From Bradyrhizobium sp. 186 (lineage in GTDB: Bacteria > Pseudomonadota > Alphaproteobacteria > Rhizobiales > Xanthobacteraceae), in NCBI RefSeq assembly GCF_023101685.1, contig NZ_CP082164.1, forward strand, positions 10,261,001-10,325,000: 64,000 bases of DNA. Reading direction: 5' to 3'. The stretch's first letter is position 1; the number at the start of each line of letters is the position of its first letter. This document shows positions 29,369-39,348 of this stretch, in pieces. The translations under genes were made by a program, and so were the position numbers. The notes under the pieces were generated by a model. That model did not search any database. It was not told the DNA's origin and saw only the letters and a program-made list of their open reading frames with translations.

Positions 29369-29863
29369 ATGGCACTGATCGGCCGGCTCGTCGTCATCTT
29401 CATCGGCTTTCTCGCCGCCTGCTTCGTCGGCGGCATGATCATCGTCGGCGCGCTGCTGTTTCCGGAATTCGCCGATCTCGGCGCCGGTCCCGTCGATCAA
29501 GGCGTGATCGACATCCTGCTCGGATTCGGCTTCATCTTCGTCTCCGGCTTTGCGCTGGTGCCTGCGGCGGTGATCGCCGCGATCGCCGAGGCACTCTACA
29601 TCCGCAGCGCGCTCGCTTATGCCGTGGGCGGCGGCATCGTGGGGCTTGCCTGCTATCTCGGCCTCGTTCCCTTTCATTCCGACACGTTGCAGTTCGAGGG
29701 CATCGTGCGGCGTCACCTGGAGATCATGACGGGTGCCGGCATTGTCGCGGGCGTCGTCTACTGGCTGATCGCCGGCCGCAATGCCGGCGCCTGGCGCAAT
29801 CCGCCGCCCCTGCGCAAGCCGCCTCCACCGCTGCCGTCGCAATCGAGGCCGGATGCGCGGTAG
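29369..29863 (+). CDS. Small membrane protein of unknown function
   Basis: A 164-residue protein with four predicted membrane helices at about residues 5-28, 47-70, 78-100 and 118-138. A proline-rich tail (PPPLRKPPPPLP) follows. There are no catalytic motifs. AAGGTGG lies nine bases before the ATG. It is flanked by palindromes of families A and B and is followed by the PAP2 gene on the same strand, 135 bases on. I do not recognise a named family. Confidence 0.75.
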   Translation: MALIGRLVVIFIGFLAACFVGGMIIVGALLFPEFADLGAGPVDQGVIDILLGFGFIFVSGFALVPAAVIAAIAEALYIRSALAYAVGGGIVGLACYLGLVPFHSDTLQFEGIVRRHLEIMTGAGIVAGVVYWLIAGRNAGAWRNPPPLRKPPPPLPSQSRPDAR

Positions 29864-29871
29864 TTCGCGTC

Positions 29872-29950
29872 GTCATTCCGGGGCGATGCGAAGCATCGAG
29901 CCCGGAATCTCGAGATTCCGGGTCTGGTCCTTCGGACCATCCCGGAATGA
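29872..29950. repeat. Dispersed palindrome, family B
   Basis: CGTCATTCCGGGGCGATGCG to the left and TTCGGACCATCCCGGAATGA to the right, with CGGAATCTCGAGATTCCG inside. It is nearly identical to the right two-thirds of the copy at 20054-20131. Confidence 0.88.
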
Positions 29951-29998
29951 CCGTTGTGAGGGTTTTCATCTCGCCTCACCTCCGCTAAACCGCGCGCC

Positions 29999-30775
29999 AT
30001 GAACCGGACCGGACTCTTCATCGCCCTGGCGCTGTGGCTTTTGATCGGCGTCGTCTTCGGCCTCTATCCCGAACTCGACATCAAGCTCACCTCGCTGTTC
30101 TTCGATCCCGCCACAAAAACCTTTCCGCTCAAGCTGAACGGCTATGCCGGCTTTGCGCGTGACGCGGCGATGTGGATCGCCTGGGCGTTCGCGCTGCCCT
30201 CGCTGGTGGCGCTGGTGGTCAAGCTGATCCGTCCCGACCGGCCCCTGATGGTATCGGGGCGCGCGATCATGTTCCTGCTGATCACGCTGACGCTGTCGGC
30301 CGGCATCCTCACAAATCTCGCCTTCAAGTCCTATTGGGGCCGGCCGCGTCCCGTGGTGGTGACGCAGTTCGCCGGAGACCAGCAGTTCGTGCCGTGGTGG
30401 GATCCCCGCGGCGGCTGCGGACGCAACTGCTCGTTCTTCTCCGGCGAGGGCGCGACCGCGTTCTGGACGCTGGCGCCGGCCTCCCTCGCCCCGCCGGCAT
30501 GGCGGCCGCTCGCTTACGCCGGCGCGGTGATGTTCGGCGCGGTGACCAGCGGGCTGCGCATGGCCTTCGGCGGACACTTTTTTACCGACGTCTCGATCGC
30601 CGGCCTCGTGACCTTCGTCGTGATCTGGCTCGCGTTTGCGCTGATTTACCGCTGGCCACGGACGCGGTTTTCGGATGAAGCCGTCGATGCCGCGCTGACC
30701 CGGCTGGCCTGGCCGGCCTACCGCCTCCGCCAGCGCCTGTTCGGCGGCAAGACAGGCCCGGCGCCGTCGATCTGA
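29999..30775 (+). CDS. PAP2-family membrane phosphatase
   Basis: A 258-residue, roughly six-helix protein. Phosphatase motif 1 is KSYWGRPRP (K-x6-RP) and motif 3 is LRMAFGGHFFTD (R-x5-H-x3-D). Motif 2, normally PSGH, reads FFSGEGA, so Glu replaces the proton-donating His. This SGE variant recurs in an alphaproteobacterial subgroup. Likely substrates are lipid phosphates or pyrophosphates (phosphatidate, undecaprenyl-PP, lipid A), with the active site facing the periplasm. The specificity cannot be told. It precedes argG by 92 bases on the same strand. Confidence 0.86.
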   Translation: MNRTGLFIALALWLLIGVVFGLYPELDIKLTSLFFDPATKTFPLKLNGYAGFARDAAMWIAWAFALPSLVALVVKLIRPDRPLMVSGRAIMFLLITLTLSAGILTNLAFKSYWGRPRPVVVTQFAGDQQFVPWWDPRGGCGRNCSFFSGEGATAFWTLAPASLAPPAWRPLAYAGAVMFGAVTSGLRMAFGGHFFTDVSIAGLVTFVVIWLAFALIYRWPRTRFSDEAVDAALTRLAWPAYRLRQRLFGGKTGPAPSI

Positions 30776-30849
30776 GCCATTAAATGCGTGCCGAGCCCCG
30801 CGAAATTTGATATTCGCGCGGTCAACCCGCAAATGACATCAGCCCTTGA

Positions 30850-32205
<1,356 letters not shown>

Positions 32206-32215
32206 CGCTGCTTTC

Positions 32216-32300
32216 GTAGCTCGGATGGAGCGAAGCGCAATCCGGTACTTTCTCACCGGGCCGATAGATCCCGGATTTCGCTTCGCTCCATCCAGGCTAC
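32216..32300. repeat. Dispersed palindrome, family E
   Basis: Outer arms GTAGCTCGGATGGAGCGAAG and CTTCGCTCCATCCAGGCTAC, inner arms CAATCCGG and CCGGATTTCG. It sits between argG and its terminator. Confidence 0.85.
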
Positions 32301-32311
32301 AAGAGCAAACA

Positions 32312-32341
32312 AAAATGGCCGGGATCGCTCCCGGCCATTTT
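32312..32341 (+). terminator. Bidirectional Rho-independent terminator, argG/OmpA-like
   Basis: A 13-base-pair stem with AAAATGGCCGGGA and TCCCGGCCATTTT around a TCGC loop. The A/T ends give a T-run on both strands, so it can stop argG (plus) and the OmpA-like gene (minus). Confidence 0.92.
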
Positions 32342-32359
32342 GCGTTTGTGGGTGTCGCC

Positions 32360-34443
32360 TCAGCGCGGCGGCGCGGTGCCGGGCGGGGGCGGCGGCAGTG
32401 AGGCCTGGCCACCGTTGAGCAGCGGCGTGATGTTGCGGACAGTAACGCGCCGGTTGATCACGCTCGGCCCCTGCGTCTGCTCCTTCAGATACTGCTCGCC
32501 GTAGCCCTGCGAGGTCAGGTTCTCCGCCGGCACGCCGAACTGCTGCGTCAGCAATTCGGCCGCGGACTGCGCACGGCGGTCCGACAATGACAGATTGTCG
32601 ACCTCGTTGCCGACCGCGTCGGTGTGGCCCTCGATCAGGAACACGGCGCGCGGGTTGCGCTGGATCGCACGGTTGAGGCCGTCGGCGATCCCTTGCAACC
32701 GGGCCGCCTGGTCCGGCGGGATGGTCCACGATCCCGTTTCGAAGTTGATCGTGTTGACGTCGATGCTCGGCATCTGCATGCGAACATTGGGGCTGTAGCG
32801 GATCTCGTCGAGCGAGTAACGCCGATCGATCCGCTGCACCGGCGGCGCCTCCATGGTCTCATAGATCACGTCCGGCGATGCCTCCTGCGCGTCGACGATG
32901 TAGCGATCGTAGGGAATGTTGACCACTGGCGGCGGCACGTCGACATAGAAGCCGCCGACCGACCGCGGATCGCGGTAGCTGTTGTCGATGATGACGAGCT
33001 CGCGCCCGCCCGGGTCCCTGCGGATTCGCCGCAGCAACGAACCGTCCGCGCCGACCACGGTGATCACCTGGCTGCCATCGGGACGCATCACGACGGTGCG
33101 GGTTTCGCCGCCGACAGTGTCGGTGCGGATGTCGCGGGCGCCATACCGGAAGCGATAGAGATCGTTGCCGCGGACGTATGCCTGGCCGCCCGGATCGCGG
33201 ATGATGATGCGGTCCGGCTCGGTGTAGACGGTGCGGCCGCCTTCGACGACCTCGCGTCGCTGGTTATGGAGGTCGGCGATGGTCGCGCCGATCACGGCGC
33301 CCGCCACCACGCCCGCACCGATCGCGAGCGGCGTCAAGTCACGCTGTGGCGGACGCGGCGGCGGCGGCAGCGGTGCTACGACCGTGGGCGCTGCGCGGAA
33401 GGCCGGCGTAACCGTCGGCGGAGCGTATTGCGCCCTGTTGGGCGGTGGCGCTGCGGCTGGCGTGCCAGGCACGACAGTTGGTGCCGCGGCGCCGACAGGA
33501 GGTGTGGCTCCAGGAGGCGTTCCGCCCTGACGTCCGGGCGCCGGGGTCGCCGCGCCGCCGGGGGTCGGCGTCGCGGTCGGGGCCGGGGTTGTGCCGGGAG
33601 CGGGCGTCAATGCCGGACCCGTACGGCCGGGAGGCGGCGTCGGTGTGCCGCCCGGTGCCGGGCTAGCCGTCGGAGCCGGCGTGGCACCGGGAGCTGGTGA
33701 TGGCGATCCGGCAGCTGGCGGAGGCGCACCAGGACGGCCGGGAGGCGGCGCACCGGGGCGTCCGGGAGGCACCGCAGGGGTGCTGCCCGGGGCCGGAGTC
33801 GCCGTCGGCGCTGGTGTCGTTGTCGGCGCAGGTGAGGTCGCCGGAGCGGGCGCAGCGGGGCGCGCCGCCGGCGCGGCGGGCGTCGCTGTGGGCGCCGGCG
33901 CGGGACGTGCCTGAGGAGCCGCTGCGGGCGGTGGCGGCGTCGGAGCTGGACGAGCTGCGGGTGGAACCGGAGGCGGTGGCGTCGGTGCGTGCTGCTGAGG
34001 AGCCGCAGGCGGAGGCGGCGCGTGCTGCTGCGGAGCCGCGGCCGGAGGCGGCGACGGCTGCTTCGGAGCGGCAGGGGTGGCGGCGGCGGAGGAGCCGGAC
34101 GTGCCGCAGGCGGGGGCGGCGGGGCGGAGCCGGGCGTGCCGCAGGGGCGGTGGGGGCGGCGGCGGAGTTGGGCGCGACGGCGCGGCGGCTGGCGGAGGCG
34201 GAGCGGGCGGGTGGGGTGGTGCAGCCGCGGGCGGGGTGCGGCCGGGCGCGCGGGCGCCGCAGGCGGTGCAGCCGCTGGCGGTCCCTTCGGAGGCTGCTTC
34301 GGTTTTCCGTCAGGGCCCGTCTCTTGCGGCTGGGCCTGCGCGACCACAAGCGGCGGTGCGCTTTGCGCATGCGATGCGGAGCTTGCGAATTGCATCGCGG
34401 TCAGAGCCGTCGTGGCAAGCAGCACGAAGCGAAGGTTGGTCAT
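32360..34443 (-). CDS. OmpA-family lipid/peptidoglycan-binding outer-membrane protein, apparent frameshift
   Basis: The signal peptide (MTNLRFVLLATTALTAMQF, then SASHAQSA) starts at 34443 in one frame. The C-terminal OmpA domain (INFETGSWTIPPDQAARL, FLIEGHTDAVGNEVDN, LSDRRAQSAAELL) ends at 32360 in another. Between them lies a Pro/Ala-rich region of about 250 residues. The span is 2,084 bases, one short of a multiple of three. Reading is good in the first frame to about 34235 and in the second from about 34230 on; a middle stretch (about 34145-34078) reads better in the first frame again. The OmpA domain should hold peptidoglycan in the periplasm. Either a sequencing indel in GC-rich repeats or true inactivation is possible. 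Without the fix the only start for the second frame is a GTG at 33772, lacking a signal peptide. Confidence 0.8.
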
Positions 34444-34609
34444 GTGATGAGATTCCCCGGAAGGTTCTTTGACGAAGAAGCGTGATGAACAGCTACGCGT
34501 TAGGCCGGATTGTGGCGGGCGAAGAGGTCGCGGCCCGATTTATTTCTGCACGCAAATCACATCAGAACATCGACGTTCATTGCGCATTCAGAGGCAGGTT
34601 GCAATCGCC

Positions 34610-34858
34610 TCATATGTGGTCCTGCGACGGATTGGCGTCCGTCGCGGGGTTTGGTGTGAGCGGCCCGTTCGGTCCGCGCGATGGAATCTCTTCGGGAATG
34701 CGGCCAGGTAATTCCTCCGGCCGCGGTGATTCGCCCGGCTCGCGCACCGGCGGCGCAATTTCGGGCTGCGGATTGCCCGGCGGAATTCCGGCCGGTGGCT
34801 CTGTCGGTGTGCCCGGCGTCGTCGGCGGAATGTCGGGCGGTTCGATCGGCATGGGCAT
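34610..34858 (-). CDS. Possible small proline-rich protein
   Basis: An 82-residue ORF that is about one-quarter proline with a repeated 'PP-x-IPP / PE-x-PP' pattern (PIEPPDIPPTTPGTPTEPP, then PRPEELPGRIPEEIP). It has no signal peptide or helix. It lies between the OmpA-like gene and the VOC gene, all on the same strand, with a weak AGG before the start. Similar short proline-rich hypothetical ORFs are annotated in related genomes to my recollection. It may simply be low-complexity noise. Confidence 0.45.
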   Translation of the reverse strand: MPMPIEPPDIPPTTPGTPTEPPAGIPPGNPQPEIAPPVREPGESPRPEELPGRIPEEIPSRGPNGPLTPNPATDANPSQDHI

Positions 34859-34936
34859 CATCGACCTGAGTTGTCCAGAGAACAACAACGATGATGCCGC
34901 GTCGATGTTCCTCGTCCGTGGCGTGTCGCAGCCGGT

Positions 34937-35323
34937 TTATTCCGGGGTGTGGCAGACGGCCTCGATGTTGTGACCGTCGGGATCGAGCACGAAGGCGCCG
35001 TAGTAGTTCGGATGATAATGCGCACGGATGCCCGGGGCACCGTTGTCGCGGCCGCCGGCTTCAAGCGCTGCCTTGTAGAAGGCATCGACCGTGGCGCGAT
35101 CCTTGGCGAGGATGGCGACATGCACCGGCTTGTTCAGTACGCCTTCGCCGCCGATCCAGAAATCCGGCTTGCCGTCCGCGCCGAAGCCTGCGGCCGGATC
35201 GTGCCCGGTCTGCTCCTGCGTGACCTCCATGATCAGGCCGTAGCCGAGCGGCGCCAGCGCCTTGGTGTAGAACGCCTTGGCGCGCTCATAGTCGGACACC
35301 GGGAAGCCCATGTGATCGATCAT
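34937..35323 (-). CDS. VOC-superfamily (glyoxalase/bleomycin-resistance-like) protein
   Basis: A 128-residue single-unit VOC protein. Landmarks are MIDHMGFPVSDYERAKAFY (metal ligand His4), KPVHVAILAKDRATVDAFY in the second beta-alpha module, and FVLDPDGHNIEAVCH (ligand Glu) at the end. Members bind divalent metal and act in isomerisation, lyase or resistance reactions; the substrate is unknown. GGAGG lies five bases before the ATG. It follows the FkbM gene by 21 bases, so the two may form an operon. Confidence 0.88.
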   Translation of the reverse strand: MIDHMGFPVSDYERAKAFYTKALAPLGYGLIMEVTQEQTGHDPAAGFGADGKPDFWIGGEGVLNKPVHVAILAKDRATVDAFYKAALEAGGRDNGAPGIRAHYHPNYYGAFVLDPDGHNIEAVCHTPE

Positions 35324-35344
35324 CGCAACCTCCGTCGTTCGCGG

Positions 35345-36202
35345 TCAGCGGGAGAGGAACGTATTGCTCCGCGTCTTGCGCACGACCGCAAAGCCGCGCG
35401 CGACCATGTCAGCAATACAATCCTCGCGCCATTCGTTTTGTGACAGATGCTCGATCACGACCGCGCGTGGCCACAAGGAGGGCGGCGCATCGCGGAAGAA
35501 GCCGATCAGAACGCGGTCCTCAAAACCTTCGACGTCGATCTTGAGCGCGTCGACCCGCGTGACCCCGGCCTCGTCGAGGATCCGCGTCAGCCGCAACGAC
35601 GGGACTTTGATCGCCTCGGCGCTGGCCGCGCCCGTCACGACGTGGCTGGCACCGAGATTGCCGCCGTCGGTCTCGATCATCAGCTCGCCATCGCTATCGC
35701 CTGCAGCCGCTTGCACCAGGCGCACCTGTGTCGCGCGCGATGCGGCATGGTTGAAGGAGAGCCGTCCAAAGGTGGTCGGATGCGGCTCGATCGCAACCAC
35801 CTTGCCCGCAGGCCCGACCTGGCGCGCCATCACCAGTGCGAAGGTGCCGACATTGGCGCCGACGTCGACGAACACGCCGCCCGCTCGCGTGTGCTGGCGC
35901 AGGAAGTCGAGCTCGTCGAGATTGTAGTCGGGGTTGAACAGCGCGCCGCGCTCGGTCGCGCTGCGCTGGTGGTAGAAGCGGAACGAGGCGCCCTGATAAT
36001 TCGCGTCAACCGGACCGCCCCGCAGCAGATCGACCAGCCGCGACAGCCAGGGACGAAACGCGCCGCGCTTCAGCCCCGACTGTCGTGCGAGGCGAATGAG
36101 CGCGGCCTGCGCCGCGTTCGGCGCAAACGCGCCGAACGGCGCGGACGAAAGGTTGGTGTCGGGCCTCAAGCCAAAAGTCCTCGTTGCAAGCGACGCATGC
36201 AT
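35345..36202 (-). CDS. FkbM-family SAM-dependent methyltransferase
   Basis: A 285-residue protein from the start given. The SAM-binding core is FVDVGANVGTFALVMAR, followed by VVAIEPHPTTFGRLSFN and the FkbM region DALKIDVEGFEDRVLIGFF. FkbM enzymes O-methylate sugars, polyketides or other hydroxyl groups, often in exopolysaccharide. An ATG at 36265 extends the frame by 21 codons but would lie only about eight bases beyond the rpsA terminator, leaving no room for a promoter. I therefore prefer 36202, though neither start has a good ribosome site. The VOC gene follows. Confidence 0.85.
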   Translation of the reverse strand: MHASLATRTFGLRPDTNLSSAPFGAFAPNAAQAALIRLARQSGLKRGAFRPWLSRLVDLLRGGPVDANYQGASFRFYHQRSATERGALFNPDYNLDELDFLRQHTRAGGVFVDVGANVGTFALVMARQVGPAGKVVAIEPHPTTFGRLSFNHAASRATQVRLVQAAAGDSDGELMIETDGGNLGASHVVTGAASAEAIKVPSLRLTRILDEAGVTRVDALKIDVEGFEDRVLIGFFRDAPPSLWPRAVVIEHLSQNEWREDCIADMVARGFAVVRKTRSNTFLSR

Positions 36203-36273
36203 AGCCGGTTTTGCCGGGGACTTAAACGCTCCATCGGAGGTTTCAGTGTCGTCCCGGTGGAGCATCCTGCAAC

Positions 36274-36303
36274 AAAAAAAGCCCCGGCTCGCGCCGGGGC
36301 TTT
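36274..36303 (-). terminator. Rho-independent terminator of rpsA
   Basis: On the minus strand AAAGCCCCGGC pairs with GCCGGGGCTTT around a four-base loop and continues into TTTTTTT. It lies 26 bases past the rpsA stop. Confidence 0.93.
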
Positions 36304-36328
36304 GATACTTGCGAAACAGGCGTTTCGC

Positions 36329-38032
36329 TTACTTGTCGCGGTTCTTGAGCGCGGTGCCGAGGATGTCACCGAGCGTCGCACCGGAATCGGAGGAGCCGTA
36401 CTGCGCGATGGCTTCCTTCTCTTCGGCGACTTCGAGCGCCTTGATCGACACCTGGACCTTGCGGGCCTTCTTGTCGAACTGGATCACGCGGGCATCGACC
36501 TTCTCGCCGACGGCGAAGCGTTCGGCGCGCTGGTCGTTGCGGTCACGGGCGAGCTCCGAGCGCTTGATGAAGGTGCTGAAGTCGGTCCCGGTGATCTTCA
36601 CCTCGATGCCGCTCTCCTTCACTTCGAGCACTTCGCAGGTCACGACCGCGCCCTTCTTGACATCGCCCGGCTCGGCGAACGGGTCGCCTTCGAGCTGCTT
36701 GATGCCGAGCGAGATGCGCTCCTTCTCGACGTCCACATCGAGCACCACGGCTTTCACCACGTCGCCCTTCTTGTAGTTGTCGATCACCTGCTCGCCCGGA
36801 AGCTTCCAGTCGAGGTCGGAGAGATGGACCATGCCGTCGACGTCGCCCTCGAGACCCAGGAACAGACCGAACTCGGTCTTGTTCTTGACCTCGCCCTCGA
36901 CCGTCGAACCGGTCGGATGACCTTCGACGAAGACCTCCCACGGGTTGCGCATGGTCTGCTTGAGGCCGAGCGAGATGCGGCGCTTGACGGAATCGACTTC
37001 CAGCACCTGCACTTCGACTTCCTGCGAAGTCGACACGATCTTGCCGGGGTGCATGTTCTTCTTGGTCCACGACATCTCGGAGACGTGGATCAGGCCTTCG
37101 ATGCCCGGCTCGAGCTCGACGAACGCGCCGTAGTCGGTGATGTTGGTGACGCGGCCGGTGAAGCGCGCACCCAGCGGGTACTTGGCTTCGATGCCCTGCC
37201 ACGGATCATCCAGCAGCTGCTTCATGCCCAGCGAGATGCGGTGCGTCTCGTGGTTGATCTTGATGATCTTGACCTTCACGGTCTGACCGATCGACAGCAC
37301 CTCGGTCGGATGGTTGACGCGGCGCCACGCGATGTCGGTGACGTGCAGCAGACCGTCGATGCCGCCGAGATCAACGAACGCACCGTAATCGGTGATGTTC
37401 TTGACCACGCCGTCGATGACCTGACCCTCTTCGAGGTTCTGCACCAGTTCCTGGCGCTGCTCGGCGCGGGTCTCTTCGAGAACCGTGCGGCGCGACACCA
37501 CGATGTTGCCGCGGCGGCGGTCCATCTTGAGGATCTGGAACGGCTGCGAGTTGTTCATCAGCGGCGCAACGTCGCGAATCGGACGGATGTCGACCTGCGA
37601 GCGCGGCAGGAAGGCCACGGCACCGTCGAGGTCGACGGTGAAGCCGCCCTTGACCTGGTTGAAGATGACGCCGTTGACCTTCTCGTTGTTCTGGAACGCC
37701 TTCTCGAGCTTGCCCCAGCTCTCTTCGCGGCGCGCCTTGTCGCGCGACAGCACGGCTTCGCCGAGGGCGTTCTCGATGCGATCGAGGAACACTTCCACCT
37801 CGTCGCCGACCTTGAGTTCGCTGTCACGGCCCGGGCCGGAAAATTCGCGAAGCGCGACGCGGCCCTCGGTCTTCAGGCCGACGTCGATGACGGCCATGTC
37901 CTTTTCGATTGCAACCACCTTGCCCTTGACGACGGAGCTTTCCTGCAGGTTGCCACCAGCGAAGGACTCGTCGAGCATCGCGGCGAAATCATCGCGCGAG
38001 GGGCTATAGGTATCAGCAGAAGTCAAAGCCAT
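36329..38032 (-). CDS. rpsA: 30S ribosomal protein S1
   Basis: A 567-residue protein with six S1/OB-fold repeats, for example GKVVAIEKDMAVIDVGLK, NITDYGAFVDLGGIDGLLHV and NITDYGAFVELEPGIEGLIHV (the last two quoted as landmarks). S1 binds mRNA leaders on the 30S subunit and aids initiation. The ATG at 38032 has GGAG six bases upstream and starts the conserved MALTSADTYSPSRDDF. The frame stays open upstream without family sequence. It is preceded by cmk, with a 264-base leader, and followed by a strong terminator. Confidence 0.97.
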   Translation of the reverse strand: MALTSADTYSPSRDDFAAMLDESFAGGNLQESSVVKGKVVAIEKDMAVIDVGLKTEGRVALREFSGPGRDSELKVGDEVEVFLDRIENALGEAVLSRDKARREESWGKLEKAFQNNEKVNGVIFNQVKGGFTVDLDGAVAFLPRSQVDIRPIRDVAPLMNNSQPFQILKMDRRRGNIVVSRRTVLEETRAEQRQELVQNLEEGQVIDGVVKNITDYGAFVDLGGIDGLLHVTDIAWRRVNHPTEVLSIGQTVKVKIIKINHETHRISLGMKQLLDDPWQGIEAKYPLGARFTGRVTNITDYGAFVELEPGIEGLIHVSEMSWTKKNMHPGKIVSTSQEVEVQVLEVDSVKRRISLGLKQTMRNPWEVFVEGHPTGSTVEGEVKNKTEFGLFLGLEGDVDGMVHLSDLDWKLPGEQVIDNYKKGDVVKAVVLDVDVEKERISLGIKQLEGDPFAEPGDVKKGAVVTCEVLEVKESGIEVKITGTDFSTFIKRSELARDRNDQRAERFAVGEKVDARVIQFDKKARKVQVSIKALEVAEEKEAIAQYGSSDSGATLGDILGTALKNRDK

Positions 38033-38296
38033 TTGTTCTCCAGTTGCGGATGTGTTGCCGGCCGTTGGGTTCATGGGCGTATCGGGCGCGCAGTGTCGGA
38101 AGGTCCGCAGAGCCTTCGAGCGACCGCTCGTTGCCCCGGCTTGCACCGGAACAGCGGAAGCGGGCCGGCTGAGGCCCGCGCGTTCGATACGTGAGAATCT
38201 TTGTCCGGAACCTGGATCGCGCCGGTCCCGAAACAGGGACCGAGGTATCGACCTCAAAGAGCGGGAGCGGGCGCTTCCTCCAATGACGGCCGAGGC
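38033..38296 (-). promoter_or_regulatory. rpsA leader with strong hairpins
   Basis: Between the cmk stop and the rpsA ATG. On the minus strand GGTCCC/GGGACC (around 38224-38241) and GCGGGCC/GGCCCGC (around 38160-38180) form stable stems. S1 represses its own mRNA through leader structure in E. coli; a similar role here is only inferred. No promoter is clear. Confidence 0.35.
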
Positions 38297-38935
38297 TTAA
38301 CCCCGCGGCCGGCCCGCTCGGACAGCCTCGATAATGTCGATGGCGGCCCGGACGCCGCCTTCTATATCCAGTTGGGAGTTATCTAGCAAGTAAGCATCGG
38401 GGGCGGGTTTTAAGGGCGCGATCGGACGGTTTTTGTCGCGCTCGTCCCGCTGGATGATATCGGCGAGCACGGCCGCCTCGTCCGCCTCCTCGCCCCTCGC
38501 CTTGGCTTCCATGGTACGGCGGCGCGCGCGGACCCTGGGGTCTGCGACGACGAAAATCTTCACATCGGCGTGGGGGCAGATCACGGTTCCAATGTCCCGA
38601 CCATCCAGCACAGCGCCGGGCGGATCGGCGGCGAATTGCCGCTGGAAGTTGACCAGGGCCTCGCGAACCCGCGGGATCGCCGAGACGATGGAGGCGCCCT
38701 CGCCGACCTTCTGCGTCTTCAGGGCGGAATTGCCGAACTTTTCGGGATCGAGTTCCAGGGCTGCCGCGACTGCGGCCGCCTCATCCCGGAGATCGTGACC
38801 GCACTGCATCAGGGCGTAGGCCACCGCGCGATAGATCACGCCGGTGTCGAGGTGACGATAGCCGTAATGGTGCGCGAGCCGCTTGCCGAGCGTACCCTTG
38901 CCCGAGGCCGCGGGCCCGTCGATGGCGATAATCAT
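38297..38935 (-). CDS. cmk: Cytidylate kinase
   Basis: A 212-residue nucleoside monophosphate kinase that phosphorylates CMP and d[23 protein letters not shown] gives the P-loop, [12 protein letters not shown] the CMP site, and [13 protein letters not shown] plus [13 protein letters not shown] the lid. The ATG starts directly at the conserved N-terminus; the long open frame upstream is a shadow of the preceding gene. In related genomes cmk directly follows aroA; here two extra genes lie in between, the nearer one ending only five bases upstream. Confidence 0.97.
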   Translation of the reverse strand: MIIAIDGPAASGKGTLGKRLAHHYGYRHLDTGVIYRAVAYALMQCGHDLRDEAAAVAAALELDPEKFGNSALKTQKVGEGASIVSAIPRVREALVNFQRQFAADPPGAVLDGRDIGTVICPHADVKIFVVADPRVRARRRTMEAKARGEEADEAAVLADIIQRDERDKNRPIAPLKPAPDAYLLDNSQLDIEGGVRAAIDIIEAVRAGRPRG

Positions 38936-38940
38936 GTCAC

Positions 38941-39348
38941 TCAAACCTTGGCTGTGTGGGGCCCGCGGGCGCGTCGCAATGGCCGCTCTTCGGTAAAGAT
39001 GTTGCGAGATGCGAATTCGGCGGGACTCGCATAGGTAAGATACTCGCGCATCGCATCGGACGGGGACGATGCGGTGAACCACGGCTCGGCAAGGCGCCGC
39101 GCCGGATCGCATACCCATGCCGGGACCTGGCCGAGGCGACGCTGTTTTGCCAGATATTCCGCGATCGCGCCGACCAGGGCATCGAGCCGATCGTTCCGCG
39201 TCAATACTGGCTCGTCTTCGATCGTCTCGTATTGAGCGCGGCTCGTCCCAGCCAGATCGAACGTGTCGAGGAATTCGGCCAACGTGGTGTCCTGAGGCGC
39301 GCCGGCGCAAATGCGATCGACGGCTTCAGCGAGGGTATTCGGGCGCAT
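38941..39348 (-). CDS. Partner protein of the nucleotidyltransferase, unknown function
   Basis: A 135-residue cytoplasmic protein. Its second half, [25 protein letters not shown] then ARRLAEPWF and [17 protein letters not shown] (read as separate landmarks), resembles C-terminal segments I have seen in proteins encoded next to DUF6036-type nucleotidyltransferases. No helix-turn-helix is evident. The ATG lies inside the end of the nucleotidyltransferase gene (23-base overlap) behind a strong GGGAGGAG, so translation is coupled. It may be the antitoxin or toxin half of a two-gene module. Role inferred from context only. Confidence 0.75.
   Translation of the reverse strand: MRPNTLAEAVDRICAGAPQDTTLAEFLDTFDLAGTSRAQYETIEDEPVLTRNDRLDALVGAIAEYLAKQRRLGQVPAWVCDPARRLAEPWFTASSPSDAMREYLTYASPAEFASRNIFTEERPLRRARGPHTAKV

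Noticed and set aside
33607..34370. Overlapping Pro/Arg/Ser-rich frames in all three minus-strand phases
   Set aside because: They are phase variants of one repetitive Pro/Ala linker, not overlapping genes.
35447..38194. A 915-codon open frame on the plus strand across the FkbM and rpsA genes
   Set aside because: It spans two real genes and a terminator on the opposite strand and its composition is that of a shadow frame.
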